This document shows positions 54,369-61,688 of a stretch of 64,000 nucleotides of DNA, in pieces; the stretch's first letter is position 1, and each line of letters opens with the position of its first letter. Source of the DNA: Rhodonellum sp041748555 (GTDB taxonomy: Bacteria; Bacteroidota; Bacteroidia; Cytophagales; Cyclobacteriaceae); NCBI GenBank assembly GCA_041748555.1, contig JBGTDA010000065.1, forward strand, positions 54,172 to 118,171, read 5' to 3'. Below the pieces are notes generated by a model. The model was not told the origin of the DNA, did no database searches, and was given only the letters and a program-made list of their open reading frames with translations. The translations under genes were made by a program, and so were the position numbers.

Positions 54369-54686
54369 ATGAAGCTTTGTTCATTTATCGCCATTTTTTA
54401 CATGGGTCTTTTGATCTCCATGCCCCTTTATGCCTCCCCGTCGTCCTGCGATCATGATCGGCAAACTAAAAACAACTCCTGTGCTGATGATCCTGCTGAC
54501 ACTCCTTGTTGCCCGCCCTTTACATGCTGCAAAGTTTGTTCAACTTTGATGATAACATTTCAACCTAATCCTTTTCAGGTTTATTTTTTTGATCTCCCAA
54601 AAACAAAGCTGGCATATACCGAATACTATTATTCAAGTCCCGCTTTTACCTTTTGGCAACCCCCAAGATTAACAATCAACAGCTGA
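54369..54686 (+). CDS. Cys-rich exported protein, DUF6660-like
   Basis: This 105-residue protein has a signal peptide (residues 1-22). A Cys/Asp-rich segment follows, with CDHDRQTK and the cluster CCPPFTCCKVC, then an aromatic-rich tail with PAFTFWQPPRL. The layout resembles DUF6660 of Bacteroidota, small exported proteins that sit before TonB receptors. A metal role, possibly copper, is plausible but unproven. The receptor gene starts 64 bases downstream. Confidence 0.65.
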   Translation: MKLCSFIAIFYMGLLISMPLYASPSSCDHDRQTKNNSCADDPADTPCCPPFTCCKVCSTLMITFQPNPFQVYFFDLPKTKLAYTEYYYSSPAFTFWQPPRLTINS

Positions 54687-54750
54687 TAAAATTCATTTTC
54701 TTGCAGCTCTGAAAGCCAAAATTCATCATCCATACTTAATCAATACTAAT

Positions 54751-56928
54751 ATGTATTTTAAAATACTATGCAATATGCTATTGTGGGGCATCATGGGTTC
54801 AGCCTTGGCACAACAGACTTTGGATCTTACGATCAAAGATGAGGATTCCAAAAACCCCATATTCGGTGTGACAGTTTCGGTGGCAGGTACCCCATCCGGC
54901 GGAGTCAGTGATATCAATGGATATGTTAAGCTTTCCGATTTACCTACAGGCAAAGTTAACCTTATCTTTCAACATGTTGGCTATAATACAAAAGAACAAC
55001 AGCTGATTCTGCCTCTTGAAACTGCTGTTTTTGAAGTTTTCCTTCAGGAAACACATGAAGAACTAGAAGAAATCACGATTTCCTCCACTCGGAGTTCGAG
55101 GTCCATTGCAAATATTCCAACAAGAGTTGAGTTTATTGCCGGAGAGGAATTGGAGGAAAAGGCCAATATGAAACCAGGAGATATCCGAATGGTGCTCAGT
55201 GAGAGTACCGGTATTCAGGTTCAGATTACCTCTCCCACCAGTGCCAATGCGGGAATCAGAATTCAAGGGCTGGATGGGCGATATACACAAGTATTAAAAG
55301 ATGGATTTCCGCTGTATTCAGGTGCTGCGAGCGGCTTGGGTCTGTTGCAGATTCCGCCCCTAGACCTCAAGCAAGTTGAGGTGATTAAAGGTTCTGCCTC
55401 CACGCTTTACGGCGGTGGTGCAATAGCCGGTTTGGTAAACCTGATTTCCAAAACACCTGATCCCGAAGGAGAGTTGAGTTTTCTTTTTAATGCCACCAAT
55501 GCAGGTGGATTTGACCTAAGCGGTTTTTATGGAAACAGAAATCAAAAAACAGGAACCACCATTTTTGGAGCCTATAACACAAATAATCCTTATGATCCGG
55601 CAGGAATCGGACTTTCCGCCATTCCAAAATATGAGAGATTTACTTTCAACCCACGGCTGTTTCTTTATCCCTCAGATCGAACTCAACTGAATTTTGGAAT
55701 CAATTCCACTTTTGAAGATCGATTGGGTGGAAATATGGAATATATTCTGAATCCACAAAAAAATCCTGCCGGCTTTTTTGAGGAAAACAAAACCGAAAGG
55801 ATCAGCAGCCAGTTTACTTTGGACCACAATTGGGGTGACCGACAGCGGCTTCAGGTGAAAAACAGCTATAATTACTTCAACAGAGGGTTGACTTCCGGTG
55901 ATTACCAGTTTAAGGGATTGCAACAGTCAACTTTCAGTGAAATCTCTTTAGGAATTGATGGTGAAAGATTGGATTGGGTTTTTGGGAGCAATATCTGGAC
56001 AGAAAGTTTTCGTGAAGAAAATTTAAACCCTTTTCCGGTACGGGACTATAATTTGAACACCTACGGCCTTTTTATCCAAAACATTTTGAAAACCTCTGAA
56101 AAATCAACCCTTGAAACCGGATTAAGAACCGACTATGTGGCGAATTATGGTTGGGCAATTTTACCCAAGCTATCTTTACTGTATCAATTTTCCCCTGATT
56201 TTTCTTCAAGGTTCGGTGGTGGTTTGGGTTACAAAGCACCCACAGTCTTTACGGAAGAAAGCGAAAGACTTCAATATAGAAATATATTGCCTATTGATGC
56301 GGAGGCAAACGAACTGGAAAAAAGCTACGGATTGAATCTGGATGTGAATTATCAAACAGGCCTATTTGATGATCTGTTTTTCTTAAGTATCAACCACCTG
56401 TTTTTTTACACCTATCTGGATCAGCCGCTGTTTTTGAAACAAAATGATGATGAAACATATCGGTTGGTCAATATCAATGGATCAAGCGATACCCGCGGAA
56501 CGGAAACAAATCTGAAGCTGGTATACGAGGATTTCAAGCTCTTTTTGGGCTATACCTATACGGAGGCAAGAATCCGGAAAAACGGGACAGAAAGGACGAA
56601 CCCACTGACACCAAAGCATAGGATCAATACAGTGCTCTTCTACGAAGTGGAAGAAAAATTGAAAATAGGATTGGAAGGATATTATTTCAGTGAACAACAA
56701 TTGAGTGACGGCGCAGTTGGCCGGGATTATTGGATAGTTGGTTTGATGACAGAAAAAATCTGGGAGAAATTTTCTTTATATATCAATTTTGAAAACTTCC
56801 TGGATGCACGCCAGACAAGATTCGACAACATATTCACGGGAAGTATTGACAATCCAAACTTCAAAGAAATATATGCTCCACTGGATGGATTTGTGATTAA
56901 CGGCGGGATAAAATGGAGGGTGATGTAA
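54751..56928 (+). CDS. TonB-dependent receptor
   Basis: This 725-residue receptor has a short signal (about residues 1-20), a carboxypeptidase-like domain (about 22-100) and a plug (about 115-235). The plug has IRIQGLDGRYTQVLKDGFPLY and QVEVIKGSASTLYGGGAIAG, read here as two segments. A barrel completes it. It lacks an adjacent SusD. The Cys-rich small protein just before it suggests a metal-related substrate, by analogy with the His-rich protein upstream of the other receptor (3905-6166). The last residues (GGIKWRVM) are an atypical barrel end. Confidence 0.88.
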   Translation: MYFKILCNMLLWGIMGSALAQQTLDLTIKDEDSKNPIFGVTVSVAGTPSGGVSDINGYVKLSDLPTGKVNLIFQHVGYNTKEQQLILPLETAVFEVFLQETHEELEEITISSTRSSRSIANIPTRVEFIAGEELEEKANMKPGDIRMVLSESTGIQVQITSPTSANAGIRIQGLDGRYTQVLKDGFPLYSGAASGLGLLQIPPLDLKQVEVIKGSASTLYGGGAIAGLVNLISKTPDPEGELSFLFNATNAGGFDLSGFYGNRNQKTGTTIFGAYNTNNPYDPAGIGLSAIPKYERFTFNPRLFLYPSDRTQLNFGINSTFEDRLGGNMEYILNPQKNPAGFFEENKTERISSQFTLDHNWGDRQRLQVKNSYNYFNRGLTSGDYQFKGLQQSTFSEISLGIDGERLDWVFGSNIWTESFREENLNPFPVRDYNLNTYGLFIQNILKTSEKSTLETGLRTDYVANYGWAILPKLSLLYQFSPDFSSRFGGGLGYKAPTVFTEESERLQYRNILPIDAEANELEKSYGLNLDVNYQTGLFDDLFFLSINHLFFYTYLDQPLFLKQNDDETYRLVNINGSSDTRGTETNLKLVYEDFKLFLGYTYTEARIRKNGTERTNPLTPKHRINTVLFYEVEEKLKIGLEGYYFSEQQLSDGAVGRDYWIVGLMTEKIWEKFSLYINFENFLDARQTRFDNIFTGSIDNPNFKEIYAPLDGFVINGGIKWRVM

Positions 56929-57099
56929 GCAAAGGATAAAAATGATATCTTTAGGAAAATGGAGGGTTTTGACCATCTTTTTTAGATGCTATCAAAGTTT
57001 TTTCAAAATTTATCCTCTTAGCATTTCCCATTTGCGGGACTTAGGAAAATGCTTCTGGTAGAATAGTGGATTTACAACCTTATTTAATAAATTCATTTC

Positions 57100-58470
57100 A
57101 TGAAAAAGACGAACAGAAGATCATTTCTCAAAAGAACAGGGGCAGCGGCCACCGCAATGTTTGTTGTGCCCACCATCATCCCTGTCTCGGCGATGGGCAG
57201 AAACGGCCATGTTGCTCCTTCAGACAGGATAAATCTTGCCATGATTGGAGCTGGTAACCAAGCTGAAAATGATGTCCGTGGGTTTCTGACAGATGAAAGG
57301 GTACAGATAACGAGTATTTGTGATGTCAACAAGGAAAGTACCGGATATTGGGATGGAAAGGTGGGCGGCAGGGATTACATCATGAGAATGGTGGATGATT
57401 TTTACAGTGAGAAATATGGAAAGAAATACAATTCCGTCAAGGGATTTACCGATTTCCGGGAAGTACTCAACCTAAACGAAGTAGATGCTGTGGAAGTGGT
57501 TACTCCTGACCATTGGCACACCATCCCCGTTTTGATGGCCGCAACTGCCGGAAAGGATATTTATTGTCAAAAACCGCTTTCCCTGACCGTGGCTGAGGGA
57601 AGGGCAATGAGCGACGCGGTAAAAAAAAACCAGGTTATTTTTCAGACAGGAAGCCAACAACGTTCAGATGAGAACTTCAGACGGGTTTGTGAATTGGTGC
57701 GCAACGGCCGAATCGGTGACCTTCAAACAGTGGTTTGTGGTCTTCCGGGAGGTACGCCTGACTTTGGAAAAACTGGCCACTTGACTGAGACGGTACCCGT
57801 TCCCAAAAATTTTGATTATGATATGTGGCTAGGCCCTGCCCCAGAGGCGCCCTATAGTCCCGCGCGGACACATGTAAACTACCGATGGAATTTGGATTAT
57901 TCCGGCGGAATGGTCACGGATTGGGGAGGGCATCATCCGGATATCGCCCAATGGGGTATGGATACAGATCAAACCGGGCCTGTTCAAATTCGGAATGCAA
58001 AAGCGATCTGGTCTAACCATCCCATCTGGAATACGGCCACACAGTTTTATTTCGAGTGCGTCTATAAAAACGGGGTGACCCTGGTCGTTCAAAGTGATAA
58101 GGATATGGGCATTACCTTCAAAGGAACCGAAGGAGAAGCCTGGGCAACACGGGGAAAACACCGGGTGTTCCCTGCAAAACTTGAAGATACTGTTATAGGG
58201 GAAGATGAGATCCGTTTGTACAAAAGCGAAAACCACTACAGGAATTTCATCGATTGCATCCAATCCCGAAAAGAAACCATTGCCCCGGCAGAGGTAGGCC
58301 ATCGGTCCATCACCATTTCACACCTGGGCAATATTGCGATGATGCTTGGCCAGGATCTTGACTGGGATCCTGAAAAAGAACAGTTTATCAACAACTTCGC
58401 CGCCAACCAGCTGCTTTCCCGTCAAATGAGGGAGCCTTGGGGATCGGTGTATAGGAAGTATTTGGTTTGA
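57100..58470 (+). CDS. Gfo/Idh/MocA-family oxidoreductase with Tat signal
   Basis: This 456-residue protein has a twin-arginine signal (NRRSFLKRTGAAATAMFVVP) and a Rossmann domain with NLAMIGAGNQAENDV. The catalytic motif KPLSLTVAEGRAMSDAV, with its Lys in EKP-like position YCQKPLS, and the DWGGHHPDIAQWGMD segment follow. It probably oxidises or epimerises a sugar in the periplasm with a tightly bound nicotinamide cofactor, as Tat export suggests. TatC is encoded at 1641. The neighbours to the right include DUF1080 and sugar-dehydrogenase genes. Confidence 0.85.
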   Translation: MKKTNRRSFLKRTGAAATAMFVVPTIIPVSAMGRNGHVAPSDRINLAMIGAGNQAENDVRGFLTDERVQITSICDVNKESTGYWDGKVGGRDYIMRMVDDFYSEKYGKKYNSVKGFTDFREVLNLNEVDAVEVVTPDHWHTIPVLMAATAGKDIYCQKPLSLTVAEGRAMSDAVKKNQVIFQTGSQQRSDENFRRVCELVRNGRIGDLQTVVCGLPGGTPDFGKTGHLTETVPVPKNFDYDMWLGPAPEAPYSPARTHVNYRWNLDYSGGMVTDWGGHHPDIAQWGMDTDQTGPVQIRNAKAIWSNHPIWNTATQFYFECVYKNGVTLVVQSDKDMGITFKGTEGEAWATRGKHRVFPAKLEDTVIGEDEIRLYKSENHYRNFIDCIQSRKETIAPAEVGHRSITISHLGNIAMMLGQDLDWDPEKEQFINNFAANQLLSRQMREPWGSVYRKYLV

Positions 58471-58613
58471 GTATGATAATTCGGTGAAAAGTAAATGGTT
58501 TTGGGTGACAGTTTTTTACAGGAAAAAGCTGAAAGAATGAAGACCGAAGTCAGAAAAAGCCAGTAAACTAGGATCAACCCAAGATCTATTGAATTTGCCA
58601 TTTACCGGTATCA

Positions 58614-58919
58614 TTGCGGATATACATAAAAATTTATTGGCATAATCGAATATCTCCCTATTTTTCCGATGGCGGCGATCCCGAAAACCTGGAGACAAAC
58701 GTATATACTTTATCTAAACCTGGAGAATACTATCTTTCCTATACTGCGGCCGCTGACCAAACCATTGAGATCAACCTTGCTGGAAATGCTGATTACAAAA
58801 TGGAAATTATTGATACCTGGAATATGCAGATTGTGGAAAAGAAGACTGTATTGCCAGGATTGTTATCTTTTAAAACAAATTTGCCTTTTACCGCATTACG
58901 GTTTACTTTATTAAAATAA
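58614..58919 (+). pseudogene. Remnant of a DUF5605-type C-terminal domain (glycoside-hydrolase tail)
   Basis: About 100 codons remain in frame to the TAA at 58917-58919: SPYFSDGGDPENLETN, VYTLSKPGEYYLSYTAAAD, INLAGNADYKMEIIDTWN and LPFTALRFTLLK. These match the C-terminal beta domain of DUF5060/DUF4038/DUF5605-type glycoside hydrolases, where IDTWNM is a recognisable motif. No catalytic barrel precedes it; only 143 bases separate it from the oxidoreductase gene, so it is a decayed piece. Confidence 0.6.
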
Positions 58920-58926
58920 TATGGGC

Positions 58927-58971
58927 TTGTCTCCGATATTCAGCTTAAGCTTTGCCACGTTTGGGAGACAA
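58927..58971. repeat. Inverted repeat TTGTCTCC/GGAGACAA with an inner palindrome
   Basis: TTGTCTCC (58927-58934) and GGAGACAA (58964-58971) are reverse complements 29 bases apart, enclosing the palindrome AGCTTAAGCT (58942-58951). The segment GCTTTGCCACGT (58949-58960) matches GCTTCGCCACGT at 798-809 in 11 of 12 bases. It lies between a decayed gene and a methyltransferase gene and may be a dispersed element. Confidence 0.45.
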
Positions 58972-59151
58972 ATGAACCAATCAAACGCCTTTGGATATGA
59001 GAAAATAATTTGCCTAAAAATGGAAAACCTTCTGCTTTTGATTTACTTTCTCATCTTTGGATTACTTCGTTCCGGTAAGTAATCATTGCAACAGTATAAT
59101 TTTTCATTCAGATATAGAAAAATAAATGTTTAAAATCTTTTAAATAGTTTC

Positions 59152-59730
59152 ATGACAGAAGAAATCAATCAGACTTATCCAAATGCATACGCCAATATAG
59201 ATGAGGCCACCAAAAAATCAGGGTTTACAATGGCATCAGATCCTTTGACCTGTTCCTTGCTGCGAACACTCGCCTTATCAAAACCCGGAGGTAAGTTTCT
59301 TGAACTTGGAACAGGAACGGGACTTTCCACTGCCTGGATTCTGGATGGCATGGATATAAATTCCGCATTGGTTTCTATAGACAACGAATCGGATTTTCTG
59401 GATATAGCGAGGACACATTTAGTGGCTGACAAGCGGTTGGAGCTTATAGAAACTGATGGTGGGGAATGGGTTGAAAAGAATATGCATCTGAAGTTTGACT
59501 ATATTTTCGCAGATACCTGGCACGGTAAATACCTGCTTCTCGATGAAGTGATTGCCATGTTGAACAAGGGCGGGCTCTACATTATAGATGATATGTTGCC
59601 GCAACCCAATTGGCCTGAGGGGCATCAGGAAAAAGCAATCAAGCTTGTTGAAGTCTTGGAAAACCGGCAGGATCTGTTTGTGACAAAGCAGACCTGGGCT
59701 ACCGGAATTGTGATTTGTGTTAAGAAATAA
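59152..59730 (+). CDS. Class I SAM-dependent methyltransferase (O-methyltransferase-like)
   Basis: This 192-residue protein has SAM motif I LELGTGTGLSTAWILDG and a following acidic strand end VSIDNESD. The DYIFADTWHGKYLLLDEV segment resembles catechol-type O-methyltransferases. Its substrate is unknown. It lies between two decayed gene remnants. Confidence 0.82.
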   Translation: MTEEINQTYPNAYANIDEATKKSGFTMASDPLTCSLLRTLALSKPGGKFLELGTGTGLSTAWILDGMDINSALVSIDNESDFLDIARTHLVADKRLELIETDGGEWVEKNMHLKFDYIFADTWHGKYLLLDEVIAMLNKGGLYIIDDMLPQPNWPEGHQEKAIKLVEVLENRQDLFVTKQTWATGIVICVKK

Positions 59731-59855
59731 GCAAAAAGAACTAGGTATATCAGGTGATCTGCCAGTAGCAATCGTCCTTCCATAAATAGAAGTGGAAGGA
59801 GGAAGAGGTAGCGGAATAAACCAGCATCAGTCAAAGAAACATATGGGATTTTCAT

Positions 59856-59963
59856 TCACCGGTTCCTTTCCGCATATTCTCCTTTGACTCTCTGAGCTGA
59901 GCTATAAACTTCCGCAAAATATCTACCCTCAGGATGGGGATTTAAACCTAAATTCTGAATTGA
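59856..59963 (-). pseudogene. Remnant of a cupin (DUF985) gene
   Basis: After a stop codon, the minus strand reads SIQNLGLNPHPEGRYFAEV then YSSAQRVKGEYAERNR to TGA at 59856-59858. The LxPHPEGGYFxE core is the signature N-terminus of DUF985 cupins. A further DUF985-like STSIY remains in another frame at about 59790. Frameshifts and stops show decay, and no start codon precedes it. I see nothing else in 59731-60025. Confidence 0.5.
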
Positions 59964-60025
59964 TTACTGGATTCGGTTTTTCCCGATAAATATTTTTTTT
60001 AAGAAATCTATTTTTAATACTTGAT

Positions 60026-60889
60026 TTACTTTTCCTCCCGCACAATCCGAAAGCCTACATCATAACCGTTTCCCGGCCCGCCGCCATGAAAAAAGTAAGT
60101 GGCATTTGTCACATCCGAAGTAAAACTTCCTCCACGTAACACATGGACTTCTCCCGACACAGGAGGAATGGGCTCTGCAAATACTTTGTCATTGTAATAA
60201 TCCTCCACCCATTCCCAAACATTCCCCAACATGTCATGCAATCCCCAAGCATTGGGTTTCATTCGCCCAACGGCCTGTGTGGTTCCTTTGTCGGTTTTCT
60301 GTATCCAAGCCTGCTTGCCTGTTTCAGACCAGGAGAGCAGGCTATCCGACCCGGATCTTGCCGCATATTCCCATTCAAACTCAGTGGGCAATCTATAATT
60401 AGAAGTTGTATCCAAGGCATTGAGTTTTTCAATGAATTCCTTTGCCTGCTCCCAAGTAACCTGATCAACAGGAAATAAATCCGAATCACCCTCCACATTT
60501 TCACCTTGGAAAAAAGAGGGATTTGTTTCCATTATCTTTTTCCATTGGCCCTGTGTCACTTCGTATTTTCCTATGTAAAAGGCCTGTTTGATAGTAACCA
60601 AAAATCCCGGTCTTGAATCACGGAGGGCAAGCTCCTCACAAAGCGCAAAGTCCTCAGCTGTCCATCTTGTGCTTTCATCCACATCACGTGTGTCCGGTGC
60701 ATTGGGACATTCGATCTCAATTCGGCCAACCAACATACTTCCCGGTTCGATCAGCTCAAATTCCATCCCTAGGGAATTTGTCCATTGAAGATCTTGATGC
60801 CCGGAGACCATTTGCATTGGGTAAACCTCACCAAAAGTCAGGAAGGTTGTCAAAAGAAAAATGGTAGATATTTTCTGGTCTGAATTCAT
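60026..60889 (-). CDS. FGE-sulfatase (SUMF1-like) domain protein without catalytic cysteines
   Basis: This 287-residue protein has a signal peptide (about residues 1-23). It then has an FGE-type domain: GKYEVTQGQWKKIMETNPS, YRLPTEFEWEYAARSG, LHDMLGNVWEWVEDYY, VLRGGSF and a C-terminal VGFRIVREE. Formylglycine-generating enzymes have two catalytic cysteines after the RGGS motif; here the region has no Cys (SDVTNATYFFHGGG). It is therefore not a sulfatase activator, and may be a structural or binding member like other Bacteroidota family members. The ATG at 60887-60889 is 7 bases after the DUF1080 stop. Confidence 0.83.
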   Translation of the reverse strand: MNSDQKISTIFLLTTFLTFGEVYPMQMVSGHQDLQWTNSLGMEFELIEPGSMLVGRIEIECPNAPDTRDVDESTRWTAEDFALCEELALRDSRPGFLVTIKQAFYIGKYEVTQGQWKKIMETNPSFFQGENVEGDSDLFPVDQVTWEQAKEFIEKLNALDTTSNYRLPTEFEWEYAARSGSDSLLSWSETGKQAWIQKTDKGTTQAVGRMKPNAWGLHDMLGNVWEWVEDYYNDKVFAEPIPPVSGEVHVLRGGSFTSDVTNATYFFHGGGPGNGYDVGFRIVREEK

Positions 60890-60896
60890 TTGAAAA

Positions 60897-61634
60897 TTAT
60901 AATCCTTTAATAGCAATGTTCCGGAAAGCATGCGATGCACCGGGTTTCCAGGAGTAATCGCAACACCTGCCGCCCGGTACAGGCAGGAGTGTCGCACTCC
61001 AATGAAGCTGGAAAGCAATCATTCCTTCCGTAGCATCTGCAATCAGATCATTTCGGCCGGCTTGCACATCCCACATCTGAACTCCATTAACCCAAAGAGT
61101 AGCTTTAGGTTTCTCGCCTACTACCCGAAGCCGGAATGAATTCCATTCATTTTTCTTCCAAACCATTTCCAAACCTGTAGCCTGAGCAGTGGTGCTAGTG
61201 CGCAGCATTTCTCCGAAAAGATTACCGGTACCTGGATCGCCGTCACCTGATATCTCTATCTGATAAGCGGAACCACTTTCGCTGGATCGGAAGAAAATAC
61301 CTCCATTGGTCCCTGGGTGGCTTTTCACTTCCACATACAGTTCAAAATCCTTATATTTTTTATCCGTCAAAATGATTCCACCCTGACCATAGGGATATTG
61401 CTGCATGACCAAAGCTCCGCCTTCAACAAAGAAACTACCGGTGGTTCCGTGGTGATTGGTCCTGCTGATGTGCCAGCCGCTAAGGTTTTTTCCATTGAAA
61501 ATAGGTGAAAAGCCTTCAGGTACTTTACCGTGTTGGGCCTGAAGATCTAGAGGCAGAATCAACAGGAGAAATAAAAGAAAACCTACCAATCTAATTCCCA
61601 TCAGCGTTTTTTGTGTAAAATTTATGCCCTTCAT
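60897..61634 (-). CDS. DUF1080 protein (3-keto-disaccharide hydrolase-like fold)
   Basis: This 245-residue exported protein belongs to the DUF1080 family. It shows FSPIFNGKNLSGWHI, the FELYVEVKSHPGTNGGIFFRS segment and the C-terminal HAFRNIAIKGL. Recent work links the family to cleavage of 3-keto-glycosides, alongside Gfo/Idh-type dehydrogenases. A signal peptide covers about residues 1-33. The middle-to-end part contains an unusual PVPGGRCCDYSWKPG stretch. It is followed by the FGE-like gene and preceded by the sugar-dehydrogenase gene. Confidence 0.85.
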   Translation of the reverse strand: MKGINFTQKTLMGIRLVGFLLFLLLILPLDLQAQHGKVPEGFSPIFNGKNLSGWHISRTNHHGTTGSFFVEGGALVMQQYPYGQGGIILTDKKYKDFELYVEVKSHPGTNGGIFFRSSESGSAYQIEISGDGDPGTGNLFGEMLRTSTTAQATGLEMVWKKNEWNSFRLRVVGEKPKATLWVNGVQMWDVQAGRNDLIADATEGMIAFQLHWSATLLPVPGGRCCDYSWKPGASHAFRNIAIKGL

Positions 61635-61688
61635 TTCAAAATCCTTCAGAAGTAGAAGTTTTTTCTTTGATTATTGAGCAATTTCCTC

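Noticed and set aside
60890..61018. N-terminal extension of the FGE-like protein
   Set aside because: It would overlap the DUF1080 gene by over 120 bases and hide a good signal peptide.
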